Assembly: GCF_019443085.1 (NCBI RefSeq)
Contig: NZ_JAHZIL010000004.1
Location: forward strand, 434,001-498,000
Direction: 5' to 3'
Length of the DNA: 64,000 bases
From: Marinobacter sp. F4218
GTDB lineage: Bacteria; Pseudomonadota; Gammaproteobacteria; Pseudomonadales; Oleiphilaceae
This document shows, one piece after another, positions 9,532-18,783 of this stretch (position 1 is the stretch's first letter; each line of letters begins with the position of its first letter). The translations under genes and the position numbers were made by a program. Under the pieces are notes generated by a model. It searched no databases. It was not told the origin of the DNA and was given only the letters and a program-made list of their open reading frames with translations.

Positions 9532-10059
9532 TTAAAACTCCGGGTCCCAGTCAACGACCATACGGGCCGCAGCCAGATCCACTTCCCTCACTACCTGATC
9601 CGGCAGATAGGGAATCAGTCGTTCTCGCTGATCAATGGAGCCTGCCGAGGCATGCACCACCAGAACATCGTTGGAACCCGTCTCAATCAGGTGATGCACT
9701 GTTCCCAGGCATTCACCCTCGACCGTAAAGACATCAAGGCCCTCGAGCTGGAACCAGTAAAACTCCCCTTCCGGGAGGTCCGGCAGCTCATCGGTACCGA
9801 CTTTGACGTCCGCGCCGCAGTACTTGAGTGCGACATCCCGGTCATCAATACCTTTAAGCCTGACGACGATCCCCTGCCCTTGGCGGCGACCTTCCTCAAG
9901 CTTGGCCGGAACACGTTTACCGTCCAGATCCAACGTCCAGTCGCGGTAGTTCAGTATTCCTTCCTTGGGGTCAGTGTAGGAGTAAACCTTGAGCCACCCC
10001 TTGACCCCAAATACCGAGGTAATCCGGCCGATCACAGTTTCCTGCGAATTCTGTGTCAT
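9532..10059 (-). CDS. rimM: Ribosome maturation factor RimM
   Basis: RimM helps assemble the 30S head by binding S19. The 175-residue protein has the RimM N-terminal barrel (VIGRITSVFGVKGWLKVYSYT, about 9-29; DPKEGILNY) and a C-terminal PRC-barrel (GEFYWFQLEGLDVF near 97, IPYLPDQVV near 147). It starts at the ATG at 10057-10059. It is second in the rpsP operon, 27 bp after rpsP and 3 bp before trmD. Confidence 0.95.
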   Translation of the reverse strand: MTQNSQETVIGRITSVFGVKGWLKVYSYTDPKEGILNYRDWTLDLDGKRVPAKLEEGRRQGQGIVVRLKGIDDRDVALKYCGADVKVGTDELPDLPEGEFYWFQLEGLDVFTVEGECLGTVHHLIETGSNDVLVVHASAGSIDQRERLIPYLPDQVVREVDLAAARMVVDWDPEF

Positions 10060-10086
10060 GCCATGAACCTCAGCCTCAAGACGTGA

Positions 10087-10326
10087 TTACTCAGCGCCCT
10101 TCAGCAGCTGCGCAACGCGCTCGCTGGTCTGTGCACCCTGGCCCAACCAGAAATCCACACGATCACGATCCACGCGCAGACGCTCTTCCTGACCACGGGC
10201 GATCGGGTTAAAGAAGCCAACACGCTCAATAAAACGACCGTCGCGAGATTTGCGGCTGTCGGTGACTGTCAGATGGTAGAACGGGCGCTTCTTGGAGCCG
10301 CCACGAGCCAAACGGATTATTACCAT
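10087..10326 (-). CDS. rpsP: 30S ribosomal protein S16
   Basis: S16 is an early-assembling 30S subunit protein. It has 79 residues, opening [19 protein letters not shown], and includes [19 protein letters not shown], nearly invariant in the family. The start is the ATG at 10324-10326. It heads the operon rpsP-rimM-trmD-rplS. The 163 bp between it and ffh should hold its promoter; that stretch is AT-richer, but I cannot pick convincing -35/-10 boxes. Confidence 0.97.
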   Translation of the reverse strand: MVIIRLARGGSKKRPFYHLTVTDSRKSRDGRFIERVGFFNPIARGQEERLRVDRDRVDFWLGQGAQTSERVAQLLKGAE

Positions 10327-10489
10327 TTAACCAATATCCTGTTCTGTTGTACGAACTTTGTACGATTCACACCAACCGAACCACGGCTGACGCGAAGACC
10401 CATACTCGAAAGGGGCGCTATTCTATGCTAAAAAAGCGCCAAAGAAAACAGGAAAACACGCTGTTTCCCCGTTTTTGGTGTAAGGCATT

Positions 10490-11878
10490 TTACATACGGC
10501 CAAACGGAGGCATACCACCTCCGCCACCACCGGGCGGCATCATACCACCAAGACCGCGCATCATATTCGCCATACCACCCTTTTTGCCAAACTTTTTCAT
10601 CATCTTCTGCATCTGCTTGTGCTGCTTGAGCAGTCGATTGACGTCCTGGATCTGGGTACCGGACCCACCAGCGATTCGGCGTTTGCGGGAATTATTGATG
10701 ACATCGGGATAGCGGCGTTCCTTGGGCGTCATGGAACAAATAATTGCCTCCATCTGCCCCATGGACTTGTCGTTGACCTGCTGCTGTGCCATCTGCGCCA
10801 TTTGGCCCATGCCCGGCAGCTTGTCCATCAGGCCACCAATGCCGCCCATGCTCTTCATCTGCTGGAGCTGATCGCGGAAATCCTCCAGGTCAAAGCTCTT
10901 GCCCTTCTTGATTTTCTTGGAGAGCTTCTGGGCCTTCTTCTGATCCAGCTTGCGTTCTGCCTCCTCTATAAGGGAGAGCACATCACCCATACCAAGAATG
11001 CGGGACGCCACACGATCCGGGTAGAAAGGCTCGAGCGCATCCGATTTCTCACCGACACCGAGGAACTTGATGGGCTTGCCGGTAATGTGACGGACGGACA
11101 GCGCCGCACCGCCTCGGGCATCACCGTCGGTCTTGGTGAGGACCACACCCGTCAGCGGCAGCGCATCATTGAACGCCTTGGCGGTATTGGCCGCATCCTG
11201 ACCGGTCATGGCATCAACCACGAACAACGTCTCAACCGGATTGACCGCCTTATGCAGCCGCCCGATTTCGCCCATCATCTGTTCATCAATGTGAAGACGA
11301 CCGGCAGTATCCAGAATGACCACATCGACGTGCTTTTTGCGGGCTGCAGAGATCGCGCCCTCGGCGATGTCCACCGGATCCTGATCTGCGGTGCTGGGGA
11401 AAAACTCGACACCCACTTCACCGGCCAGCGTCTCCAACTGCCGGATAGCGGCAGGACGGTAGACGTCGGCACTGACCACCATGACCGACTTTTTCTGGCG
11501 CTCTTTAAGGAAACGGGAAAGCTTTGCCACGGTGGTGGTTTTACCCGCACCCTGGAGACCCGCCATCATGATGACCGCTGGTGGCTGCACCGCCAGGTTG
11601 AGGGATTCGTTGCCCTCGCCCATCACGCGCTCCAGCTCCTGCTGGACCACTTTCACAAACACTTGCCCCGGTGTCAGACTACGCTGCACTTCCTGACCAA
11701 CGGCACGCTGGCGAACACCTTCAATGAAATCCTTCACCACCGGCAGGGCGACGTCTGCTTCCAGCAGCGCCATCCGCACTTCGCGCAGCGTGTCCTTGAT
11801 GTTGTCGTCGGTTAGCCGCGCCTGACCGGAAATCTTGCGCAGGCTACCGGAAAGTCGGTCTTGGAGGTTCTCAAACAT
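10490..11878 (-). CDS. ffh: Signal recognition particle protein Ffh
   Basis: Ffh is the SRP54 GTPase. It binds 4.5S RNA and signal sequences and delivers ribosomes to FtsY at the membrane. From the ATG at 11876-11878 it has 462 residues: N domain (MFENLQDRLSGSLRKI), G domain with the P-loop GLQGAGKTTTVAKL near 107, DTAGRLHID and TKTDGDARGG. A methionine-rich M domain ends in a glycine-methionine tail (GGMMPPGGGGGGMPPFGRM). A 29-residue in-frame extension upstream is not family-like and was rejected. Its own promoter is probably in the 181 bp shared with the divergent ccsA-like gene. Confidence 0.96.
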   Translation of the reverse strand: MFENLQDRLSGSLRKISGQARLTDDNIKDTLREVRMALLEADVALPVVKDFIEGVRQRAVGQEVQRSLTPGQVFVKVVQQELERVMGEGNESLNLAVQPPAVIMMAGLQGAGKTTTVAKLSRFLKERQKKSVMVVSADVYRPAAIRQLETLAGEVGVEFFPSTADQDPVDIAEGAISAARKKHVDVVILDTAGRLHIDEQMMGEIGRLHKAVNPVETLFVVDAMTGQDAANTAKAFNDALPLTGVVLTKTDGDARGGAALSVRHITGKPIKFLGVGEKSDALEPFYPDRVASRILGMGDVLSLIEEAERKLDQKKAQKLSKKIKKGKSFDLEDFRDQLQQMKSMGGIGGLMDKLPGMGQMAQMAQQQVNDKSMGQMEAIICSMTPKERRYPDVINNSRKRRIAGGSGTQIQDVNRLLKQHKQMQKMMKKFGKKGGMANMMRGLGGMMPPGGGGGGMPPFGRM

Positions 11879-12059
11879 GTTGCTATTCCGTACCCCGGAT
11901 AAATTGAGTGCATGGTCCGCAGAGCCGGCCCCGGCTCCTTGATTCCAGTTGCATAATCGCGACATTATAACCAGACTATCGCCCTGAAACGACCAGCCCG
12001 GTCAAATCGGTGTTTCGAGCCACCGATCCCCAGCAAGAACAGTGGTATATAAGGAAGTC

Positions 12060-12866
12060 ATGGGAACGCTGATCCTCGCGGTCACCTCACTTTTTCTGTA
12101 CAGCGTTGGCACCGCGCTGCAGGCGCTCCATTTCAGAGGCCGAGTCACCAGCAATCTTGCCGTTACCACCCTGATCGGCGTTCTCGCCCTGACCAGCCAT
12201 GGCCTGCTGATCGCCCAGAGCGTTCATCACGATGGGGGGTTTGATTTCGGCTTCTTCAAGAGTTCGGTTCTGATCTCCTGGCTGATTGTCTTTCTGCTGC
12301 TGGGACTGAACCTGAAAAAACCGGTCCAGAACCTGTTTCTCGGCGTCTACCCGCTGGCCGCGCTGACCATCATCCTGGCGCTGGTGACCCACTCCCCCTC
12401 GAGACTCGTGTCCGATGACAGCTACGGCATGTTGTCACACATTGCCCTGTCGGTAACAGCCTACAGCCTGTTTACCCTGGCTGCCATCCAGGCCACGCTG
12501 CTCTACTTCCAGAATCGCCAGCTCAAACACAATTACAACAGCCTTCTGGTGCGCAACCTGCCACCGCTCCAAACCATGGAGTCCCTGCTGTTCGAGATGG
12601 TGTGGGCGGGCGTCGTCATGCTGATTCTGGCAATCGTTACCGGTGCCCTGTTTGTCGAAGACCTTTTTGCCCAGGACCTGGCCCACAAAACCGTGTTTTC
12701 CCTGCTGTCGCTGGCGGTGTTTGTCGCGCTGTTGGTCGGCCGCTACACCAAGGGCTGGCGTGGCATTACTGCCAGTCGCTGGACGCTGGCCGGCTGCGTC
12801 CTGCTGATGCTGGCATTCTACGGCAGCAAGTTTGTCCTGGAACTGCTGTTTCAGAAGGGCGGCTGA
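12060..12866 (+). CDS. ypjD: CcsA/YpjD-family cytochrome c assembly-like membrane protein
   Basis: This is an integral membrane protein of 268 residues with about eight hydrophobic segments. It contains the CcsA/CcmC-type core (SHIALSVTAYSLFTLAAIQATLLYF near 130, shown in part here as HIALSVTAYSLF). Relatives are annotated as cytochrome c assembly or inner-membrane protein YpjD, whose exact role is unsettled. The start at 12060 has a good AAGGAAG site 3-10 nt upstream; an ATG-less 6-codon extension was dropped. The order ffh (divergent), ypjD, then corB 81 bp later matches E. coli, supporting the YpjD name over a true heme-handling CcsA. Confidence 0.85.
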   Translation: MGTLILAVTSLFLYSVGTALQALHFRGRVTSNLAVTTLIGVLALTSHGLLIAQSVHHDGGFDFGFFKSSVLISWLIVFLLLGLNLKKPVQNLFLGVYPLAALTIILALVTHSPSRLVSDDSYGMLSHIALSVTAYSLFTLAAIQATLLYFQNRQLKHNYNSLLVRNLPPLQTMESLLFEMVWAGVVMLILAIVTGALFVEDLFAQDLAHKTVFSLLSLAVFVALLVGRYTKGWRGITASRWTLAGCVLLMLAFYGSKFVLELLFQKGG

Positions 12867-12947
12867 CTGACCGGACCGCATAACTTGACACCGGGCTTGG
12901 CCACACCCTATTTTCCCTACTCGTCGGTAATATAAGGACTCCTTCTC

Positions 12948-14228
12948 TTGAACGAAACATCGCTTACCGCGCTGTTTATCCTCCTTGTCGGTCTGATCCT
13001 CCTGTCCGGTTTCTTCTCGAGTTCCGAAACCGGAATGATGTCGCTGAACCGGTATCGTCTGAAACATCTCGCCAAAACTGGTCACAAAGGCGCTAAACGG
13101 GCACAGAATCTGCTCCAGAGAACAGATCAGCTGATCGGCGTCATTCTGATCGGCAACAACTTCGTCAACATCTTTGCCTCATCGATCGCCACGGTCATCG
13201 CCATTGAGATCTGGGGGGACGCAGGCATCGCGATTGCCACCATTCTGTTGACCGTGGTGATCCTGATTTTTGCCGAGGTGACTCCGAAGACTCTGGCCGC
13301 CTTGTTCCCCGAGAAAATCGCCTTTCCGGCGAGCTACGTGCTCGGCCCGCTGCTCAAGATCCTTTATCCGATCGTCTGGGCGGTTAACCTCCTCACCGGC
13401 GCCATTCTCAAGCTGCTGCGCATCTCGCCCGAGGAGGCAGCCAGTGACCACCTCAGCCGCGAGGAACTGAGGACCCTCGTGAATGAGGCCGGTGCCCTGA
13501 TTCCGGCAAAACACAAGGACATGCTGGTCAGCATCCTTGATCTGGAGAAGGTCACGGTCAATGACATCATGGTGCCGCGCAACGAAGTGGTCGGCATCGA
13601 CCTGGAGGACGACACCGACACCATCCTCCGCCAGCTCCGGAGCAGCCAACATACCCGGCTGCCGGTGTTCAAAGGTGACATCAACAGCATCCAGGGCATT
13701 CTGCATCTGCGCAGCGCATCAAAACTGCTCCAGCAGGAGGAAATCAACAAGGCGATGATCATGCAGCTGTGCCAGGAACCCTACTTTATTCCCGAAAGCA
13801 CGCCGCTGAACACGCAGTTGATCAATTTCCAGAAGGGAAAACGCCGGTTCGGTATCGTTGTGGATGAGTATGGCGACGTACTCGGGCTGGCGACGCTCGA
13901 AGACATCCTGGAGGAGATTGTCGGCGAATTCACCACCGACTACGCCGCGACCAGTCCCGACATCATCCCCCAGGATGATGGCACCTTCATCATCGATGGC
14001 ACGGCCGCAGTGCGCACCATCAACAAGACGCTGGGCTGGAAGCTACCGATCGATGGCCCGAAAACCCTGAACGGCCTGATCACCGAGACCTTGGAAAACA
14101 TCCCCGATACCAACGTGTGCCTCAAGGTGGAGGGGCACAGGGTTGAGGTTCTGCAGATCAAGGACAACGTGGTAAAGGCAGCCATCGTGCACCCCCGGAA
14201 ACGAAGAAAACGCTCACTCGGCCGCTGA
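12948..14228 (+). CDS. corB: CorB/CorC-type CNNM transporter-associated protein (HlyC/CorC family)
   Basis: A 426-residue membrane protein of the CNNM/CorB family, linked to magnesium and cobalt efflux. The N-terminal DUF21 domain (about 1-190) has four hydrophobic segments with LSGFFSSSETGMMSLNRY near 20. A CBS pair (about 200-330, with IMVPRNEVVGIDLED and GIVVDEYGDVLGLATLEDIL) and a C-terminal CorC_HlyC transporter-associated domain (about 345-420) follow. It starts with TTG at 12948, with AAGGA 9 nt upstream. It follows ypjD on the same strand. The transported ion is not shown by the sequence. Confidence 0.88.
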   Translation: MNETSLTALFILLVGLILLSGFFSSSETGMMSLNRYRLKHLAKTGHKGAKRAQNLLQRTDQLIGVILIGNNFVNIFASSIATVIAIEIWGDAGIAIATILLTVVILIFAEVTPKTLAALFPEKIAFPASYVLGPLLKILYPIVWAVNLLTGAILKLLRISPEEAASDHLSREELRTLVNEAGALIPAKHKDMLVSILDLEKVTVNDIMVPRNEVVGIDLEDDTDTILRQLRSSQHTRLPVFKGDINSIQGILHLRSASKLLQQEEINKAMIMQLCQEPYFIPESTPLNTQLINFQKGKRRFGIVVDEYGDVLGLATLEDILEEIVGEFTTDYAATSPDIIPQDDGTFIIDGTAAVRTINKTLGWKLPIDGPKTLNGLITETLENIPDTNVCLKVEGHRVEVLQIKDNVVKAAIVHPRKRRKRSLGR

Positions 14229-14243
14229 AGCCCCCTCCCTGAA

Positions 14244-14276
14244 GCTCCGCTATAGTCCCCAAAGTTATAGCGGAGC
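14244..14276 (+). terminator. Strong hairpin after corB, possible terminator
   Basis: A perfect 11-bp inverted repeat GCTCCGCTATA / TATAGCGGAGC with an 11-nt loop begins 15 bp after the corB stop. It is followed by AGTTTC and not by a good run of T, so it may be a weak terminator or an mRNA 3'-end stabiliser. Confidence 0.5.
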
Positions 14277-14378
14277 AGTTTCTAGAAAGATCACAATTTA
14301 ACCGCTTCCTTGACCCTTATCGAATCGCCACCAACACTCAAACGGTGCGAGACAAAAACAATGATAAGGAGTACATCC

Positions 14379-14981
14379 ATGAGCCTAACCCACAGCTTTG
14401 GCCTTCTGACCCACCCGGATCAGGAATGGGAAGCCATTCGCAATGAATCCGAAACGACTACGCGGCTGTACCTTGGCCACATCCTGCTACTTGCCCTGAT
14501 TCCGGCGGCGGCAGGCTTTTACGGCACCACTCAGGTGGGCTGGCAGATCGGGGACGGCCAGATAACGCGACTGTCGAGCGGGAGTGCATTGCAGCTTTCC
14601 GTGCTGTTCTACGCGGCCATGCTGGCTGGAATTTTTGTGCTCGGTAAGTTTATCGATTTTTTCGCGGCAACCTACGATGCCGTGGAGCGAACCCCTAGAG
14701 GCGTTGCCCTTGCCGCTTATACAGCCACGCCGGTTTTTCTGATTGGCGTGATCGCGATCTATCCCAACATCTGGGTCAACATGCTTGCGGGGCTGATTGC
14801 CATCTCCTACGCTGTCTACCTCCTGTACGAGGGCCTTCCCATCCTGATGAAAATTCCGGAGGAACGTGGTTTCATGTTCGCCTCCGCGGTGCTGACCGTC
14901 GGCCTGGTGATGTTCGTCGCGCTGATGGCGATCAGCGTAGTTATTTGGAGCATGGGAGTTGGACCCGTCTATGTGAGCTGA
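14379..14981 (+). CDS. Yip1-family inner membrane protein
   Basis: A 200-residue membrane protein of the Yip1 (DUF1282-like) family, function unknown. It opens MSLTHSFGLLTHPDQEWEAI, the soluble N-terminal stretch typical of bacterial members. About five hydrophobic helices follow (near 30-50, 70-95, 110-135, 140-160 and 170-195). The ATG at 14379 has AAGGAG 7 nt upstream; a longer in-frame start at 14310 lacks this. It stands alone between a hairpin and a clear terminator, so it is probably a single-gene transcript. Confidence 0.82.
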   Translation: MSLTHSFGLLTHPDQEWEAIRNESETTTRLYLGHILLLALIPAAAGFYGTTQVGWQIGDGQITRLSSGSALQLSVLFYAAMLAGIFVLGKFIDFFAATYDAVERTPRGVALAAYTATPVFLIGVIAIYPNIWVNMLAGLIAISYAVYLLYEGLPILMKIPEERGFMFASAVLTVGLVMFVALMAISVVIWSMGVGPVYVS

Positions 14982-15014
14982 GCTTGAGCTATCGATAGCA
15001 AGCCGCTGAAATAG

Positions 15015-15049
15015 CGAAGGGTGCCCGCACAGGCATCCTTCGTTTTTTT
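15015..15049 (+). terminator. Rho-independent terminator after the yip1-like gene
   Basis: The stem CGAAGGGTGCC (15015-15025) / GGCATCCTTCG (15032-15042) has one G-T pair and a 6-nt loop. Seven T follow, 34 bp after the upstream stop codon. A textbook intrinsic terminator. Confidence 0.93.
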
Positions 15050-15177
15050 GAAGGCTGTCCCATGTTTGCTTTTATTCATGTTAAGTTTGCTGGAAATGCG
15101 GTAAATTTGATCAATAACTAAAAGATAGGATTGAAAGCTCGGTCATGTATCCGGTTGAGGCGTAAAAGGAGTCTGCC

Positions 15178-17385
15178 ATGAACAAGCAGTCCGGCATACA
15201 TTACCTCCGTGAGCACAAGGAAGCGGGCAACGGCAAACCGGTTCCTGTGGAGGTTACCCGCATCCGTGACACGGTTGTCGCCGGACTTGGCGACCTGATG
15301 CAGGGCGCTTTCGATGCCGTCGATGATTCGCTGTTCGAATTGGCCAATAATGCCCGCAGCAACAACGAGCAAAACCGCTATTTCGAAGCGATGCGGGAAA
15401 TCCGGATCAAGCGGAAAGGCGTTGAACGGCATTTTCAGAGCGCAGTTGCCCGGTTTTTCTCTCGCCCCCCGCACACCGGACAAAGCCAGGAAGAGACCCT
15501 GAACCCGGAGCCCGGCATCGACGGCTTGTCACTGGTTGGCGATGAAGACCTGGAAGAACAGGTTGCAATCAACGCCATGATCACCAAGGCCAAGGCACAC
15601 TTTCAGGGCCCACTGCTGCAACTTCAGACCCGATTCAGTCAGGTTTACCCGGAAGCTACCGACGAATCGCCCGTCAACCCGATGGCGCCGGAGCATCTGT
15701 GCAGCGCCTTTATCGAGGCCATCCAGTCGCTCGAGATCCAGATCCGCGAACGCCTCATCCTGCTGAAACAGTTTGACCGCTACGTTGTCTCCAACCTGGG
15801 CATGTTACTGGACGAGGCCAACCGGATACTGATTCAGGCCGGAGTCATTCCCAACTTCCGTTACCACGGCAAAGCGGGCAAACAGCATGGGGCCGAGGCT
15901 GACAAGAGTGCCCGCTCCCAATCGGCCCAAACCGAGACCGGTCACACTGCTGAGGACCTGAGCAACAGCGCTGTTTTTGACCAGATTCGGCAAATGTTGG
16001 CACTGCAACGCGCCAATGCCGGCATTCCACCCCGCGCGTCCGATCCCAACATCCGGGTTGTCGGGGATTCCGAACTGGCCGACCTGCTCAATGCCTTGCC
16101 GCTGCCGGATACCCGGCCGATCAGTGGAAACCTGAGCGATGGCGAACCGATTACCATCGACCTTCGATACGTGGTGCAACAGATCCTCGCGAACGCGGAT
16201 GCCGGCGACGGTCGCAAGCCTGCACTGAATGAGGCTGACGAGGATCTGATCAATCTGGTCTCGATGCTGTTCGAGTTCATACTTGATGACTACAACCTCT
16301 CGGCCCCCGTTCAGGTGCTGATCAGCCGCCTGCAAATTCCGATTCTCAAAGTAGTGATCCGGGACAAGAGCTTTTTCAGCCAGGCGACTCACCCCGCCCG
16401 CCGTCTCCTGAACTCGCTGGCCCGCGCCGGTATTGGCTGGAGCTCCAGTGACGAGAAGGCCCGGGACAAACTGTACAATCAGATTCACAACATCGTTCAG
16501 CGGATTCTCAATGAATTTAATGGCGATATAGCCCTCTTCGAAACCCTGAACCACGAATTCGAACAGTTTCTCGAAAAAGAAAATCGCAAGACTTCCCTCG
16601 TCGAACAGCGCACACGGGAATCAGAGCGCGGCCGTATCAAATCTCAGAAAGCACAGGAAACCGTAGACAACCTGTTGAAGCAGAAAATCGCTCGTTACAA
16701 GTTGCCCGATCCCGCCCATGACATTCTGATGAATGGATGGAGCCGTGTCATGTTCCTGGCGTATTTGCGGGATGACGTGGAACACCGCTGGAATGAAACT
16801 GTGCGGATTGTTGATGACCTGATCTGGTGCCTGCACCCACACCAGGAGGATGAAGAGCGGGATCAGTGGGTGAGAGTGGTGCCAAGCCTGCTCAAATCAC
16901 TTCGGGCCGGCCTGGAAGAGGTTTCCTACAACTCGTCCAAACTGGATGAAATGATGGGCCGTCTCAAACACGAACTGGCCGAAGCATTCCGAACCAACGC
17001 TGCCATTGAGGCACGCGAGGATTCGCCCGCAGATGACGAGGAAGAATTCGCCCCACTCCACCCGACCGCTGTGGAACGACAGCAGCAGCTGGAGGAAGCG
17101 GCGATTTCCGAATTCGTTGCCCAGATCGACAGTATCGAAATCGGAAATTGGGTGGAATTCCGTCTGGTGAATGGCGCCAGCTTCCGGTGCAAGCTGTCGG
17201 CCATTATTGAAGATGCCGACAGCTTTGTCTTCGTGAACCGCATGGGCCTGAAGGTAATCGAGAAGAACCGCATTGAACTGGCGCACGAGATGCGTCGGGG
17301 TCGCCTGACACTGCTTGAACAGGGCGCCCTGATAGATCGGGCCATGGACGCGGTGGTAGGCAGCTTGCGGAGCAAGACAGCCTGA
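15178..17385 (+). CDS. DUF1631 family protein
   Basis: A large cytoplasmic protein of 735 residues that I recognise as DUF1631. This family is common in Pseudomonas relatives, is sometimes misnamed thymidine phosphorylase, and has no proven role. Visible: an N-terminal helical region with FFSRP near 89 and acidic patches, and a long helical middle (ILVLIS-type helices, FFSQATHPARRLLNSLARAG near 405). A charged stretch near 600-640 follows. A C-terminal beta-rich part (about 650-710, IGNWVEFRLVNGASFRCKL, FVFVNRMGLKV) resembles a PilZ-like barrel, but I see no clear c-di-GMP RxxxR motif. The start has a strong AAAGGAG site. The tonB-like gene begins 5 bp later. Confidence 0.85.
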   Translation: MNKQSGIHYLREHKEAGNGKPVPVEVTRIRDTVVAGLGDLMQGAFDAVDDSLFELANNARSNNEQNRYFEAMREIRIKRKGVERHFQSAVARFFSRPPHTGQSQEETLNPEPGIDGLSLVGDEDLEEQVAINAMITKAKAHFQGPLLQLQTRFSQVYPEATDESPVNPMAPEHLCSAFIEAIQSLEIQIRERLILLKQFDRYVVSNLGMLLDEANRILIQAGVIPNFRYHGKAGKQHGAEADKSARSQSAQTETGHTAEDLSNSAVFDQIRQMLALQRANAGIPPRASDPNIRVVGDSELADLLNALPLPDTRPISGNLSDGEPITIDLRYVVQQILANADAGDGRKPALNEADEDLINLVSMLFEFILDDYNLSAPVQVLISRLQIPILKVVIRDKSFFSQATHPARRLLNSLARAGIGWSSSDEKARDKLYNQIHNIVQRILNEFNGDIALFETLNHEFEQFLEKENRKTSLVEQRTRESERGRIKSQKAQETVDNLLKQKIARYKLPDPAHDILMNGWSRVMFLAYLRDDVEHRWNETVRIVDDLIWCLHPHQEDEERDQWVRVVPSLLKSLRAGLEEVSYNSSKLDEMMGRLKHELAEAFRTNAAIEAREDSPADDEEEFAPLHPTAVERQQQLEEAAISEFVAQIDSIEIGNWVEFRLVNGASFRCKLSAIIEDADSFVFVNRMGLKVIEKNRIELAHEMRRGRLTLLEQGALIDRAMDAVVGSLRSKTA

Positions 17386-17390
17386 TATTG

Positions 17391-18206
17391 ATGCCGGAGC
17401 TACAACTGACGACACACCGCTCGCCGGCAAACTACAGGATCGGTCTGGCAGTATCCACGGCGCTGCTGATACATACACTCCTGCTGTCCGGATTGCCCGC
17501 ACCGATCCAGCAGCCCGAAGACACTCGCCACCGCATTCGCTTCGAACTCGTCAGCCCCGGGGCAACGGCCAGCCCCGCCCTGGCCCCCTCGACCTCCACG
17601 GAAGCTCCCGACAATCGTAACCCGAGATTCGAGGTAGCGCCAACGGTAACCGATAGCGCCCCCAACACCCCAGAGCCAACGACAACCGAGTCTGAGCGCA
17701 AAACGGCGAGGACCGAGCCTACACCCCGGGAACGGACTAGCCAGGCTTCGGAGGATCAGGTGAAGGCAGCGCCAACGACGTCTTCGCCGGCCCGCGAATC
17801 CCAGGCCGAGGAATCCCGCGCCACGGTCGCGGCCCGCTCAGGCGAACAGGCTCCCGAGACAGAATCCAAGCCGACCGCCAACGCAACCCAGGTCACCGAG
17901 TCACCGAGCGAGCGGGATCCATACCTGGTCAAACTGGCCGTCCATCTGAGCCATGAGCTTCAGAGGCTGAGAGTGCCGGCGATCAACCAGCTCTCAGAGA
18001 AGGTGGCGATGGAAATTGAGCTTCAGCTACTGGAAAACGGCGCCCTGACACGGGCAAGAATTCTGAAATCGACGGGGATAAAAGTAATAGACGATGCGGC
18101 TTATCGCGCATCACTGGCCGCCAGCCCCTACCCGGAGCCACCGGCCGGAAAGGAAAGCCAGAACCGCTTCGAGGTGGAACTGGTGTTCTCCCCGGAACGG
18201 CTCTGA
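17391..18206 (+). CDS. TonB-like energy transducer protein
   Basis: TonB-type proteins carry proton-motive energy from an inner-membrane ExbB/ExbD motor to outer-membrane receptors. The 271 residues comprise a short N-terminal membrane anchor (about 15-38, LAVSTALLIHTLLLSGL). A long Pro/Thr/Ser/Glu-rich spacer (about 45-165) and a C-terminal TonB domain (about 180-268, with ALTRARILKSTGIKVIDDAA and YPEPPAGK) follow. The ATG at 17391 follows the DUF1631 stop by 5 bp, so the two are cotranscribed. No exbB, exbD or receptor gene is near, so it is an orphan TonB. It converges on grxD with 10 bp between stops. Confidence 0.85.
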   Translation: MPELQLTTHRSPANYRIGLAVSTALLIHTLLLSGLPAPIQQPEDTRHRIRFELVSPGATASPALAPSTSTEAPDNRNPRFEVAPTVTDSAPNTPEPTTTESERKTARTEPTPRERTSQASEDQVKAAPTTSSPARESQAEESRATVAARSGEQAPETESKPTANATQVTESPSERDPYLVKLAVHLSHELQRLRVPAINQLSEKVAMEIELQLLENGALTRARILKSTGIKVIDDAAYRASLAASPYPEPPAGKESQNRFEVELVFSPERL

Positions 18207-18216
18207 TTGCGCTAAA

Positions 18217-18543
18217 TCAGGCTTCGGCCTGCTTTGCGGCTTCCTTGACCATTTTGGCCAGCTCGCCGCTCTCGGACATTTCCAGAATGATGTCGCAACC
18301 GCCCACAAGCTCACCATTGATGTAGAGCTGGGGATAGGTGGGCCAGCTGGAATAGACCTTCAGGGCCTCGCGCAGCTCCTGATTATCCAGGATGTTAACG
18401 AACGCGAAACGCTCGCCACAGGCCATCAGTGCCTGGACTGTCTTGGCGGAAAATCCGCACTGGGGCGCCTGCGGGCTACCCTTCATGTACAGAATGACGG
18501 GGTTAGCTTCGAGCTGGCTCTTGATGGTTTCGTTGATGTCCAT
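18217..18543 (-). CDS. grxD: Monothiol glutaredoxin Grx4
   Basis: Grx4 binds and hands over [2Fe-2S] clusters, bridging dimers with glutathione and often working with BolA. It has 108 residues from the ATG at 18541-18543. The monothiol active site CGFS is at 29-32, preceded by VILYMKGSP; SSWPTYPQLYINGELVGG and GGCDI follow. A GTG two codons upstream is possible, but the AGGTGAG ribosome site fits the ATG better. It is divergent from argF across a 240-bp gap and convergent with the tonB-like gene. Confidence 0.95.
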   Translation of the reverse strand: MDINETIKSQLEANPVILYMKGSPQAPQCGFSAKTVQALMACGERFAFVNILDNQELREALKVYSSWPTYPQLYINGELVGGCDIILEMSESGELAKMVKEAAKQAEA

Positions 18544-18783
18544 GAACACTCACCTCTGAAAGGAAACAAAATTGCCAAAGGGCAACGGACTTGACGCTAT
18601 TGTACACGTCACGCGAACACCGCACCAAACGTCTGACTTCCATCGCCCGTGGGGCCCCGGCCTGCGGCGTTGTCATCCCCGCCGCGAAGGGCTAGACTTG
18701 TTGGCCCTTTTTCAGGCAACACCTTAGCCATATTTTTCGCTGACCCCGCTGATCCGGGGGTTCGTTGACATAAGGGCCATTGC

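Noticed and set aside
10347..10712. Plus-strand 121-codon open frame rich in proline
   Set aside because: It is the complement of the glycine-methionine tail of ffh and has no ribosome site.
12087..13706. Several long minus-strand open frames opposite ypjD and corB
   Set aside because: They mirror the GC-skewed third codon positions of the real genes and show no family features.
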